This document shows, in pieces, positions 34,277 to 43,003 of a stretch of DNA of 46,104 nucleotides. The notes beneath the pieces were generated by a model. That model saw only the letters and a program-made list of their open reading frames with translations, searched no databases and was not told the origin of the DNA. The translations under genes and the position numbers were made by a program. Numbering within the stretch: position 1 is the first letter of the stretch; every line of letters starts with the position of its first letter. This DNA is from Rhizobiaceae bacterium (GTDB lineage: Bacteria; Pseudomonadota; Alphaproteobacteria; Rhizobiales; Rhizobiaceae), in the NCBI GenBank assembly GCA_019635715.1, contig JAHBYY010000035.1, positions 1 through 46,104 of the forward strand, in the 5' to 3' direction.

Positions 34277-35917
34277 TCAGCCTGCCAGCCGCACGGCCGC
34301 CCGGCGGGACGATCCGACGATCATCTGCGCCGCCTTCTCGGCGATCATGATCACCGGCGAAGCCGTGTTGCCGGAGACGATCTTCGGCATGATCGAGGCA
34401 TCGACCACCCGCAGTCCGTCAAGGCCGCGCAGGCGAAGCTCGGGGTCGACCACCGACTGCGGATCGGCGCCCATGCGGCAGGTGCCGACCGGATGGAAGA
34501 TGGTGGTGGCGATGTCGCCGATGGCCGTCATCAGTTCGGCATCGGTCTGCACGGCTGGGCCGGGCAGGATCTCCTCCGGCCTGAATCGCGTCAGGGCTTG
34601 CGCGGTCATGATCTGCCTTGCCTGGCGCACCGCCTTCAGCGCGACCTCGCGGTCGGAGGGCGTCGACAGATAGTTGAGCCGGATCTCCGGCTGCGCGGCC
34701 GGGTCGCGGGTCGAGGCATGCACCGAGCCGACGCTGTCGGGCCGCAGGTTGCAGACCGAGACGGTGATCGCCGGGAACGGATGCAGCGGGTCGCCGAGCC
34801 GGTCCGTCGACAGCGGCTGCACATGGTATTCCAGATCGGGCGTGGCGCGCGACGGATCGGACCGGGTGAACATGCCGAACTGGCTCGGCGCCATCGACAT
34901 CGGCCCGCTTTGCAGCAGCGCATATTGCAGCGCGATCGACGCCTTGCCGAACGGGCTGTTGAACAGCGTGTTGAGGGTTCGCGCGCCGGCGACCTTGAAC
35001 ACGGTGCGGATCTGCAGATGGTCCTGCAGGTTCTCGCCGACGCCGGCAAGTTCGTGTGCGACCGGGATGCCGAGCCCGCCGAGGATTTCCGGCCGGCCGA
35101 TCCCGGAAAGCTCCAGCAGTTTCGGCGAGTTGATCGAGCCGGCCGCCAGCAGCACCTCGCCGTCGGCCCGCGCCCCCAGCGTCCGGCCGCCGCGGCTGAA
35201 GCGCACGCCGGCCACCCTGCGTCCCTCGAGGATCAGGCTCTCGGTCAGCGCATTGGTGACCACGCGCAGATTGGGTCGGCGCAGCGCCGGCTTCAGGAAG
35301 CCCTTGACGGCGTTCCAGCGGATGCCGCGATGCTGGTTGACCTCGAAATAGCCGGAGCCCTCGTTGTCGCCGTCGTTGAAGTCGGCGCGCGGCATGATGC
35401 CGAACTGCTTGGCGCCCTCCTGCACGGCCTCGAGGATGTCCCAGCGCAGCCGCTGGCGCGACACCTTCCATTCGCCGCCGCTGCCGTGCAGCGGGCTGCG
35501 CCCGGCGTGATGGTCCTCCGATTTCAGGAAGAAGGGCAGCACGTCGTCCCAGCCCCAGCCGAGATTGCCCATCTGGCGCCAGCCGTCGTAGTCGGCCGCC
35601 TGGCCGCGCATGCAGATCATGCCGTTGACCGAGCTGCAGCCGCCCAGCACCTTGCCGCGCGGATAGACCAGCGAGCGGCCGTTCAGCCCGGGCTCGGCTG
35701 CGGTCTTCATCATCCAGTCGGTGCGCGGATTGCCGATGCAGTAGAGGTAGCCGACGGGGATGTGGACCCAGTGGTAGTTGTCGCTGCCGCCGGCTTCGAT
35801 CAGCAGGACGCGGCTCGACGGATCGGCCGACAGGCGGTTGGCGAGCACGCAGCCCGCCGTTCCGGCGCCGACGATGATGTAGTCATAGCGGCCGTCGATC
35901 TCGTCCGCGTGCGTCAT
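34277..35917 (-). CDS. GMC-family FAD oxidoreductase (choline/alcohol dehydrogenase type)
   Basis: A 546-residue flavoprotein with the FAD loop YIIVGAGTAGCVLANRLSAD at the N-terminus and the GMC signatures GKVLGGCSSVNGMICMRG and GSINSPKLLELSGIG. The catalytic histidine is in IFHPVGTCRMG, and the closing helix region reads VVDASIMPKIVSGNT. It oxidises an alcohol; choline is only one option, as no betaine aldehyde dehydrogenase or BetI is near. Leftward, upstream of the crcB pair. Confidence 0.92.
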   Translation of the reverse strand: MTHADEIDGRYDYIIVGAGTAGCVLANRLSADPSSRVLLIEAGGSDNYHWVHIPVGYLYCIGNPRTDWMMKTAAEPGLNGRSLVYPRGKVLGGCSSVNGMICMRGQAADYDGWRQMGNLGWGWDDVLPFFLKSEDHHAGRSPLHGSGGEWKVSRQRLRWDILEAVQEGAKQFGIMPRADFNDGDNEGSGYFEVNQHRGIRWNAVKGFLKPALRRPNLRVVTNALTESLILEGRRVAGVRFSRGGRTLGARADGEVLLAAGSINSPKLLELSGIGRPEILGGLGIPVAHELAGVGENLQDHLQIRTVFKVAGARTLNTLFNSPFGKASIALQYALLQSGPMSMAPSQFGMFTRSDPSRATPDLEYHVQPLSTDRLGDPLHPFPAITVSVCNLRPDSVGSVHASTRDPAAQPEIRLNYLSTPSDREVALKAVRQARQIMTAQALTRFRPEEILPGPAVQTDAELMTAIGDIATTIFHPVGTCRMGADPQSVVDPELRLRGLDGLRVVDASIMPKIVSGNTASPVIMIAEKAAQMIVGSSRRAAVRLAG

Positions 35918-36039
35918 GCAGCCTGCCTCCCTGGCCTGGCCACCGTCTTACGCCGCCGGTCCAGGCTTGGCCAGTTGGTTGCGGCGGCATACCAGTACGG
36001 CGGTGGGAAGGGCAAACGCATGGTCGGTGCGGCCGCGCC

Positions 36040-37527
36040 TCAGGCCGGCCGGCGCAGCCCGCTGCGGGCGTCGTCCAGCCTGACGGGCTGATCGGGGATC
36101 ACAATGGCGAAGACGGTGCGTCCGCCGATGCTCTCCACCAGATCCAGCGTGCCGCCATGGGCGCGGGCGAGTTCGTGGGCGATCGCCAGCCCGAGGCCGG
36201 TGCCGCCGCTGCGCGCTGAGCCGCGGAACGCCGCGAACAGGTTCTCGCGCGCCTTTTTCGGCAGGCCGGGCCCGGTATCCGAGACCAGGATGCGGCTGAC
36301 GCTGCCCTGCCGCTCGGCCATCACCGCGAGGCGGCTGACCGTGCTGGAATCGGCCTGCGAGGCCATCGCCTCGACGGCATTGCGGCAGAGATTGGTGAGG
36401 ATGCGGAACAATTGCTCCGGGTCGGCATCGATCTCGAATCCCGCATCGATCCCGTTGATGAACTCGATGTTCTGCTCCGCCCCGACGCCGATCAACTGCT
36501 GGACGTCCTCGACGACCTGCCAGAGTCTCAGCCGGCGCCGTGCCGGCGGCGGCTCCTGCGTCCGGCCATAGGCCAGCACGCCGCTCGAATAGGAGACGGC
36601 CCGGTCGAGCGCCCGCAGAAGTTTCGGCGCGATGGACTGGGCGGTCGGGTCCTTGATCGTCCCCAGCCTGTCCGTCATGAGCTGGGCCGAGGCCAGGATG
36701 TTGCGCATGTCGTGGTTGATCTTCGAGACGGCGAGCCCGAGATCGGCGAGGTGCTTCTGTTCGCCGAGCGTCTTCTGCAGCTCCGCCTGCATGCCGGCAA
36801 GCTCGCGCTCCGCGACGCCGATCTCGTCGTCGCGCCGGCCCGGCACGATCACCAGGCCCGGATCGTCGGGCCTGCGCCCGAAGTCGAGCATCGAGCGCGT
36901 CATCGCGCGGATCGGCCGGATCATGATCCTGTCGATGGCGAAATAGACCAGCATCGCCGTGGTCAGCGAGATCAGCAGCGCCAGGAAGGCGACGTTGCGC
37001 GAGAAGCCGAGCATGGCGATGCGCAGCTTCCTGTCCGGCAGCACGATCTCGAATTCCTTGCTGCTGTCGCCGACCTTGCCGAACACCCGCAGCATGCGGT
37101 CGCCGCCGAAGATCAGCGTGTCGAGCGCCGACCCCATGTCGGCGGCCATGCTGGAATTGCCGAGATCGACATGCTCGTCGACTTCCGGCGGCATCGTCGA
37201 CACGACGAGCAGCCGCGACACGCCGTCGTCGCGCACCGCGATCGCCTTGGCGCCGATCGCCATCAGCACGTCGTCCTGCACCTGGCGCGACAGGCTTGCT
37301 GCATCCTCCTCGACCAGCACGATGGAGAGCGCCGCCGCGGTGCTGAGCTTTTCCTCCAGCCACCGCACGCGGTAGGCGGCGATCGACGGGACGAAGATCA
37401 GCACTTCGGCGAGCAGCACGAAACAGGCGGTGAGGACCAGCAGCTTCGCCGAAAGCCCGCGCGCCAGCGGCACGGCCGCTGCCGGCGGCTTGCGGCGTTC
37501 GCCTCTGGCGTCTTCGTCCTCGTCCAT
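36040..37527 (-). CDS. Sensor histidine kinase, orphan
   Basis: 495 residues: two membrane segments (LLVLTACFVLLAEVLIFVP and NVAFLALLISLTTAMLVYF) enclose a periplasmic domain of about 125 residues, followed by a HAMP-like linker. The phospho-acceptor lies in VSKINHDMRNILASAQ. The ATPase boxes are NLCRNAVEAM, SDTGPGLP and GGTGLGLAIAHE. No response regulator gene is next to it. It lies 72 bases downstream of the AruI-like gene on the same strand, so co-expression is possible. Confidence 0.92.
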   Translation of the reverse strand: MDEDEDARGERRKPPAAAVPLARGLSAKLLVLTACFVLLAEVLIFVPSIAAYRVRWLEEKLSTAAALSIVLVEEDAASLSRQVQDDVLMAIGAKAIAVRDDGVSRLLVVSTMPPEVDEHVDLGNSSMAADMGSALDTLIFGGDRMLRVFGKVGDSSKEFEIVLPDRKLRIAMLGFSRNVAFLALLISLTTAMLVYFAIDRIMIRPIRAMTRSMLDFGRRPDDPGLVIVPGRRDDEIGVAERELAGMQAELQKTLGEQKHLADLGLAVSKINHDMRNILASAQLMTDRLGTIKDPTAQSIAPKLLRALDRAVSYSSGVLAYGRTQEPPPARRRLRLWQVVEDVQQLIGVGAEQNIEFINGIDAGFEIDADPEQLFRILTNLCRNAVEAMASQADSSTVSRLAVMAERQGSVSRILVSDTGPGLPKKARENLFAAFRGSARSGGTGLGLAIAHELARAHGGTLDLVESIGGRTVFAIVIPDQPVRLDDARSGLRRPA

Positions 37528-37599
37528 CCCGTCTCTGCGCGACCTCGCTTCGGGAAGAGCTATAACACCCGGGTGACGCGAAAGTCAGCGCCGTGCAAC

Positions 37600-39180
37600 T
37601 CAGCCGACGACGACCTCGATCATGCTCGGCCCGGCCGCCGGCCGTCCCTTCAGGGCGGATGCCAGTCCGTCGACCGTGTCGACCGACGCGAAGGGCAGGC
37701 CGTAGGCGGCGGCGATATGTCCGAAATCCGGCGGGGCCGGCGAGACGCCGACCGGTTCGACGCCGGCGTCGCGCATCGACGTCTCGATCTCGCGATAGCC
37801 GCGATTGTTCCAGACGACGAACACGACCGAGGCACCGGTCTCGACCGCCGCCGCGAGCTCCGGCAGGCTGAACTGGAAGCCGCCGTCGCCGCTCAGGCAG
37901 ATCACCGTCAGCTCGGGCCGCGCGATCGCCGCGCCGATCGCGGCGGGCGGGCCGTAGCCGAGCGCCCCGTAGCCGGTCGCGGCGTTGAACCATCCGCCGG
38001 GCCGGTCATGGTCGTAGTAGAGATTGCCGGCATAGACCGGCTGGGTCGAATCGCCGACGATCAGGGCGCCGGGAAGCGCGTCGCGCATGGCTTCGACATA
38101 GCCGAGCTGCCGTTCCATCTCGGCGCCCATCTCGATGCGCGCCGCCTTCCGGCAGGCTGCCGCACGGGCGGCTCCGTTCGAGGTTCCGGTGGCGCGCGCC
38201 CGGTCCGAGATCGTTTCAAGCAGCGCCTTGAGCGCCTGCGCCGCATCCGCCTCGATGCGCACGGCCGCCGGATGCCGGTCCAACTGTTCCGCGTCGATGT
38301 CGATGCGCAGCAGCCCGGGCGGTACCGGCAGGCCGCCGAAGGCATACATGTCGTAGTCGGTCGGGCCGAACTCCGTGCCGACGGCGATGGAGAGATCGGC
38401 CTCCCCGATCAGCGCCCGCACCGCCTTGAGGCTCGGGCTGGCCGGCACGCGGAGCGGGTGGCGGTACAGCAGGCCGCGCGCATTGGCGGTCTGCACGACC
38501 GGCGCATCCAGCCTTTCGGCCAGCGCCCGCAGCTCTTCTTCCGCCCGCTTGGCGCCTCCGCCGGCGAGGATGACCGGACGCAGCGCCTGGCCGATCAGCC
38601 GGGCGCCGGCAACGATCGCGGCACGGTCGGGCTCGGGCGGACCCGCGGGGTCGACGATCTTCAGGGGGACGCCGGGCCGCGCCATCACGTCGAGCGGAAT
38701 CTCGATATGCACCGGGCCGGGTCGCGCCGAAGCGAACAGCGCAAAGGCGCGATCGACCGCCGGCTGGAGCTGCGCCGGATCCTCGATCCGGGTCGAGGCG
38801 AGCGCCACGGTCGCCATCATGCCGCGCTGGTCGGGGAGCTCGTGCAGATGGCCGAGGCCCTTTCCCAGGGTCGGCAGTTGGTTGACCCCGGAGACGACGA
38901 GCATCGGCACGGAATCGGCGCGGGCCTGCGCCATCGCCGTGATCGTGTTGGTCAGGCCCGGGCCGGTGATGACGAAGGCGACGCCCGGCCTGCCGCCGGC
39001 GCGCGCATAGCCGTCGGCCATGAAGCCGGCGCCCTGTTCGTGGCGCGGCGTGACGTGGCGGATCGTCGATCCGGCCAGCCCGCGATAGAGTTCGACCGTG
39101 TGCACGCCGGGAATGCCGAACACGGTGTCGACGCCGTGCCGCTCGAGCAGCGCGATCAGGGATTCTCCGACTGTGGTCAT
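37600..39180 (-). CDS. ThDP-dependent 5-guanidino-2-oxopentanoate decarboxylase-like enzyme (AruI type)
   Basis: A 526-residue acetolactate-synthase-fold protein from ATG 39180. The N-terminus VFGIPGVHTVELYRGLAGS, then RHEQGAGFMADGYARAGG and VAFVITGPGLTN, closely follows AruI of Pseudomonas as I recall it. AruI decarboxylates 2-ketoarginine in the arginine transaminase route. The ThDP motif GDGGFQFSLPEL...VWNNRGY is complete. The nearby DDAH-like enzyme and basic amino acid transporter support a guanidino substrate. No AruH transaminase is visible, so another 2-keto acid remains possible. Confidence 0.78.
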   Translation of the reverse strand: MTTVGESLIALLERHGVDTVFGIPGVHTVELYRGLAGSTIRHVTPRHEQGAGFMADGYARAGGRPGVAFVITGPGLTNTITAMAQARADSVPMLVVSGVNQLPTLGKGLGHLHELPDQRGMMATVALASTRIEDPAQLQPAVDRAFALFASARPGPVHIEIPLDVMARPGVPLKIVDPAGPPEPDRAAIVAGARLIGQALRPVILAGGGAKRAEEELRALAERLDAPVVQTANARGLLYRHPLRVPASPSLKAVRALIGEADLSIAVGTEFGPTDYDMYAFGGLPVPPGLLRIDIDAEQLDRHPAAVRIEADAAQALKALLETISDRARATGTSNGAARAAACRKAARIEMGAEMERQLGYVEAMRDALPGALIVGDSTQPVYAGNLYYDHDRPGGWFNAATGYGALGYGPPAAIGAAIARPELTVICLSGDGGFQFSLPELAAAVETGASVVFVVWNNRGYREIETSMRDAGVEPVGVSPAPPDFGHIAAAYGLPFASVDTVDGLASALKGRPAAGPSMIEVVVG

Positions 39181-39200
39181 GGGGCTGAAGTTCCGCAACT

Positions 39201-39218
39201 GTATAGTTTGTATAGTTT
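39201..39218. promoter_or_regulatory. Tandem 9-base repeat upstream of the AruI-like gene
   Basis: GTATAGTTT occurs twice head to tail (39201-39209, 39210-39218), 20 bases before the start codon of the decarboxylase gene. Such TATA-C type direct repeats can be regulator sites, but I see no matching regulator gene close by. Confidence 0.4.
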
Positions 39219-39227
39219 GCTGGTCGA

Positions 39228-39384
39228 ACCCCCCTCTGGCCTGCCGGCCATCTCCCCCTCAAGGGGGGAGATTTGCAGCGTCGTCCTTTCCGCTGCCCTT
39301 GATTGGCTGGAAATTTGCGCAGGCAAAGCAGTCGGGACAATCTCCCCCCTTGAGGGGGAGATTGTCGGCAGGCCAGAGGGGGGT
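39228..39384. repeat. MITE-like inverted repeat element, 157 bases
   Basis: Outer arms ACCCCCCTCTGGCCTGCCG (39228-39246) and the exact complement (39366-39384). Inner 23-base blocks at 39250-39272 and 39340-39362 are also exact complements, each a small palindrome of the ATCTCCCCC/GGGGGAGAT kind. Together the arms are 45 bases with two mismatches around a 67-base centre. CTGGTCGAA occurs at 39220-39228 and 39394-39402 and may be a target duplication. Repeats of this type are common between genes in Mesorhizobium-like genomes. Confidence 0.85.
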
Positions 39385-39419
39385 GTGAAGGATCTGGTCG
39401 AAATCGAGAGCATTGCTCG

Positions 39420-40307
39420 TCACCCCCTCAGCACCGGCCGGGTCAGGCAGGTCGGACCGCCCTCGCAGGCGATGCACAACGCGTCGGCCTCGAAGGTCGT
39501 CACGGTGCAGCCGGCCGCTTCCATCGCCGCCTGGGTCTTCGGGAAGCCGGCCACCGCGATGACGTCGTGCGGGGCCATCGGCAGCACGTTGAGGCTGAGC
39601 CCGTTCGACGCGGCGAACTCTTGCGGGTCGCCCTCGACCAGGCGGATGCCGCGCGCCTTGAGCAACTGATAGAACGGAGCCGGCAGAAGCGGCGAATAGA
39701 CGAGCGAAAGATCGTCGGCGAGCGGGCTGATCACCGACATCAGATGCAGGCACGCCTCCTCTCCCTGCCAGAGCGGCAGGTCGAAGCCGAGAACCGAGAC
39801 GCCGAACGGTTCGAGCAGGGCCGCGACCTGCCGGATGCCGGCCTCGTTGGTGCGCACGCCGCGTCCGATCGCCAGCGTCGACCGGTCCACCCATACGCAG
39901 TCGCCGCCCTCGACCGTGCCGGGCTCCTCGACGCGTCCGAGGATCGGGATGCCGAGCCTTTGATAGGCGGCCTCATGCAGCCCCGGTTCCGGCTTGCGCA
40001 GCGCCTTGCCCATCGACAGCAGGATGGCGCCGTGCTCGGTGACCAGCGAGGGATCGTGCGTGAAGACGCTGTCGGCCAGCCCGTCCTGCGCATCGTCGAG
40101 CCATTCGATGCGGGCGCCGCGCGAGGCTACCAGCGACGCCAGCGCGTCGTGCTGGCTCGCGGCGCGCACCTCGTCGAATCCGGGGCCGTAGTGCCAGCGG
40201 GCGGCGTCCGCGCCGCGCATCGCCGAGGAGGCGCGGCGCATCAGGGTCAGCCGCAGCGGCGCCGCCATCGACTGGGCGCCGTAGAGGTTGGGTCGCAGAT
40301 CGGTCAC
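39420..40307 (-). CDS. DDAH-like amidinohydrolase (arginine deiminase superfamily)
   Basis: From GTG 40307 the product is 295 residues. It has EGGDCVWVD (Glu133, Asp136), His188 in ACLHLMSVISPL and the catalytic Cys287 in GGPTCLTRPV, the set of dimethylargininase and related guanidine-modifying enzymes. DDAH turns methylated arginines into citrulline and methylamines. It is divergent from the amino acid ABC transporter. AAGGG lies a few bases before the GTG; ATG codons further in are less likely. Confidence 0.85.
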   Translation of the reverse strand: MTDLRPNLYGAQSMAAPLRLTLMRRASSAMRGADAARWHYGPGFDEVRAASQHDALASLVASRGARIEWLDDAQDGLADSVFTHDPSLVTEHGAILLSMGKALRKPEPGLHEAAYQRLGIPILGRVEEPGTVEGGDCVWVDRSTLAIGRGVRTNEAGIRQVAALLEPFGVSVLGFDLPLWQGEEACLHLMSVISPLADDLSLVYSPLLPAPFYQLLKARGIRLVEGDPQEFAASNGLSLNVLPMAPHDVIAVAGFPKTQAAMEAAGCTVTTFEADALCIACEGGPTCLTRPVLRG

Positions 40308-40497
40308 GTCAGCCCTTCTTGTTTGCGCTGTCATTGCGCCGCAAGGTTCCATGCCGGCCCGGCCGCCGCAAGGGGCCACACGAGCCGGGTTGACGGAGAC
40401 AAGCGCCGCGGGCCATTCTGGCCACGGGGACAAGACAACGGCCAGGATTGCGACAATTGCACCGGCGGCGTGAGAATGGGATGGGGAGCGCCTCGCG

Positions 40498-41310
40498 ATG
40501 AGCGGCGCGGCGGCCTCGACGGCGGATCGTCCGGCCGCGGACGAGGCTGCGGAAGCCATCCATATCGAGAACCTGCACAAGAAGTTCGGCGCGCTGCATG
40601 TGCTGAAGGGCGTGTCGGTCTCGGCACGCGACGGCGAGGTGGTGGCCATCATCGGCGGCTCGGGTTCGGGCAAGTCGACGCTGCTGCGCTGCATCAACTG
40701 CCTGGAGAACCCGACCAGCGGCATCATCCGCGTCAATGGCGAGGAGATCCGCCTGAAGCCGGACGGCCATGGCGGCGCGGTGCCGGCCGACCGGCGGCAG
40801 ATCGAGCGGATCCGCACCCGGCTCGGCATGGTGTTCCAGAGCTTCAACCTGTGGAGCCACATGACGCTGCTCGAGAACGTCATCGAAGTTCCGGTGCATG
40901 TGCTCGGCATCAGGCGCGCCGAGGCGGTGGCGACGGCGGAACGGCTGCTCGAGCGGGTCGGGCTGGCCGACAAGCGCGACGTCTATCCGGCCTTCATGTC
41001 GGGCGGCCAGCAGCAGCGCGGCGCCATCGCCCGCGCACTCGCCATCCAGCCGCGCGTCATGCTGTTCGACGAGCCGACCTCGGCGCTCGATCCGGAACTG
41101 GTCGGCGAGGTGCTGAAGGTCATCGCCGACCTGGCGAAGGAGGGCCGCACCATGGTGCTGGTCACCCACGAGATGAAGTTCGCCCGCCAGGTCGCGACCC
41201 ACGTCGTCTACCTCTACAACGGTCAGGTCGAGGAGGAAGGGCCGCCCGAGCAACTTTTCGGCGATCCGAGATCCGAACGGCTCAAGCAATTCCTTCGCAA
41301 CGTCCACTGA
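40498..41310 (+). CDS. Polar amino acid ABC transporter, ATP-binding subunit
   Basis: 270 residues: Walker A GGSGSGKST, Q-loop VFQSFNLWSHMTLLEN, signature MSGGQQQRGAIARAL, Walker B VMLFDEPTSALDPE and the switch histidine in LVTHEM. The extra block GGAVPADRRQIERIRTRLG is that of the HisP/AotP basic amino acid group. The signature starts Met-Ser-Gly rather than Leu-Ser-Gly, and Gly replaces Val/Ala after QQQR; both are tolerated variants. First gene of a five-gene unit. Confidence 0.94.
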   Translation: MSGAAASTADRPAADEAAEAIHIENLHKKFGALHVLKGVSVSARDGEVVAIIGGSGSGKSTLLRCINCLENPTSGIIRVNGEEIRLKPDGHGGAVPADRRQIERIRTRLGMVFQSFNLWSHMTLLENVIEVPVHVLGIRRAEAVATAERLLERVGLADKRDVYPAFMSGGQQQRGAIARALAIQPRVMLFDEPTSALDPELVGEVLKVIADLAKEGRTMVLVTHEMKFARQVATHVVYLYNGQVEEEGPPEQLFGDPRSERLKQFLRNVH

Positions 41311-41352
41311 TCCCGTGAATGGATCGAACCAACAAGAACAGGGAGCATCTCG

Positions 41353-42150
41353 ATGAAGAAATTTCTGGCGACCACCGCCGCGGCGATCGGCCTTTTCGCC
41401 GCAGCACTGGGCAGCGCGCAGGCCGAGCAGGTGAAGATCGGCTTCTCGCCGGAAGCCTATCCGCCCTTCTGGTCGCAGGAGGCGTCGGGCGAGTGGAGCG
41501 GCTGGGAGGTCGAGATCATCAACGCCATCTGTGCGGCCGAGAAGCTCGACTGCGTGCTGACGCCGATCCCGTGGGACGGCCTCATCCCGGCGCTCACCAC
41601 CAAGAAGATCGACGCCATCATGAACTCGATGTCGATCACCGACGAGCGCCAGAAGGAGATCGACTTCTCCGACAAGTACTACAATACGCCGACCGCCGTG
41701 ATCGGGCCGAAGGACCAGACCTTCGACGCGACGCCGGAAGGCCTGAAGGGCAAGATCCTTGGCGTTCAGGTTTCGACCGTCCATGCCGCCTACGCCAAGA
41801 AGCATTTTGGCGGCAGCGCATCCGAGATCAAGGAATACCAGACGCAGGACGAGGCCAACCAGGACCTCGTTGCCGGTCGCATTGATGCGACACAGGCCGA
41901 CTCGATTGCACTGGACGCATTCCTGAAATCGGACCAGGGCAAGGCCTGCTGCGATCTCAAGGGCTATGTCGCGCCTGACCTCGAAGTGCTTGGACCGGGC
42001 GTTGGCGCCGGCGTGCGCAAGGGCGACACCGAACTTGCCGGCAAGATCAACGCGGCGATCAAGGGCATCCGCGCCAACGGCAAATATGCCGAGATCACCA
42101 AGAAGTACTTCGACTTCGACATCTACGGCGACGAAACGCAGTCGAACTGA
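41353..42150 (+). CDS. Periplasmic amino acid-binding protein of the ABC transporter
   Basis: 265 residues with a signal peptide (MKKFLATTAAAIGLFAAALG, cut after AQA). The rest is a type 2 periplasmic binding fold: GFSPEAYPPFWS, WSGWEVEIINAIC, WDGLIPALTTKKIDAIMNSM and SITDERQKEIDFSDKYY. The family binds lysine/arginine/ornithine, histidine or octopine-like ligands. CC at KACCDLKG and the early C-x5-C may be disulfides. A hairpin follows the gene, as often seen where the binding protein is made in excess. Confidence 0.94.
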   Translation: MKKFLATTAAAIGLFAAALGSAQAEQVKIGFSPEAYPPFWSQEASGEWSGWEVEIINAICAAEKLDCVLTPIPWDGLIPALTTKKIDAIMNSMSITDERQKEIDFSDKYYNTPTAVIGPKDQTFDATPEGLKGKILGVQVSTVHAAYAKKHFGGSASEIKEYQTQDEANQDLVAGRIDATQADSIALDAFLKSDQGKACCDLKGYVAPDLEVLGPGVGAGVRKGDTELAGKINAAIKGIRANGKYAEITKKYFDFDIYGDETQSN

Positions 42151-42171
42151 CAAAGCCTGAGCGCTGCCTGA

Positions 42172-42199
42172 TGCCCGGCATCCGTGACGACGCCGGGCA
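42172..42199 (+). promoter_or_regulatory. Intra-operon stem-loop after the binding-protein gene
   Basis: TGCCCGGC (42172-42179) and GCCGGGCA (42192-42199) are perfect arms with a 12-base loop, 22 bases past the stop of the binding protein. No T run follows. Such stems protect the 3' end of upstream message and reduce expression of the permease genes. Confidence 0.6.
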
Positions 42200-42250
42200 C
42201 TCGCGGCGCAATTTCCTGTTCTCGGTCATCGCCAGTGATTGGAGGCGAAG

Positions 42251-43003
42251 CTGATCGACGCAATCATACCCGCCGCTGCATCCGGCATCTTCGACCTTCT
42301 GGCGCTTGAGCCTCCGGGTTGGGGAGGCAATTTGCTGCGCGGCCTGCTCAGTTCCGTCCAGATCGCATTGGGCGCTTACGGTGTCGGACTTCTGATCGGC
42401 ATCGGCGGAGCCTACGGCAAGCTCTATGGCGGGCCGATCGTGCGCGACCTGCTCGAGGTCTACACGACCATCGTGCGTGCCGTGCCGGAGCTGGTGCTGA
42501 TCCTGATCCTCTATTTCGCCGGCACCGATCTCATCAACCGCGTGCTGGAGGCGTTGGGCTACGCGCGCATCGACATCAACGGGCTGGTGGCCGGCATCTG
42601 GGTATTGGCGGTGGTGCAGGGGGCCTATTCGACGGAAGTGCTGCGCGGCGCGATCCTGTCGATCCCGCAGGGCCAGATCGAGGCGGCCCGCGCCTACGGC
42701 ATGGCGCCGATGCTGATGCTGCGCCGGATCACCCTGCCGGCGATGCTGCCCTTCGCGATACCGGGCCTTGCCAATCTGTGGCTGATCGCCACGAAGGACA
42801 CGGCCCTGCTGGCCATCGTCGGCTTCAATGAGCTGACGCAGGAGACGCGCACCGCGGCGGGGCAGACGAAGGCCTATTTCACCTTCTTCGTCGCCGCGGG
42901 CGTGCTCTATCTGCTTCTCACGCTCGTCTCCAACCGGATCATCGCGCGGATCGAGCGCTGGTCGCGGCGCGGTATGCCGGCCGTGTCGGGGAGCGCGCGA
43001 TGA
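42251..43003 (+). CDS. ABC transporter permease (HisQ/ArtQ type)
   Basis: About 250 residues with five membrane segments and the EAA loop AARAYGMAPMLMLRRITLPAM (quoted only in part). The start is unusual: GGAGG (42241-42245) lies five bases before CTG 42251 (then ATCGACGCA), and no ATG or GTG is suitably placed. TTG 42239 in the same frame has no ribosome site before it. I therefore mark CTG as the likely start. The gene ends in an ATGA overlap with the second permease. Confidence 0.88.
   Translation: MIDAIIPAAASGIFDLLALEPPGWGGNLLRGLLSSVQIALGAYGVGLLIGIGGAYGKLYGGPIVRDLLEVYTTIVRAVPELVLILILYFAGTDLINRVLEALGYARIDINGLVAGIWVLAVVQGAYSTEVLRGAILSIPQGQIEAARAYGMAPMLMLRRITLPAMLPFAIPGLANLWLIATKDTALLAIVGFNELTQETRTAAGQTKAYFTFFVAAGVLYLLLTLVSNRIIARIERWSRRGMPAVSGSAR

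Noticed and set aside
36412-39669. A rightward open frame of over 1000 codons antisense to the kinase and AruI-like genes
   Set aside because: No motif, biased composition, and fully covered by clear genes on the other strand.
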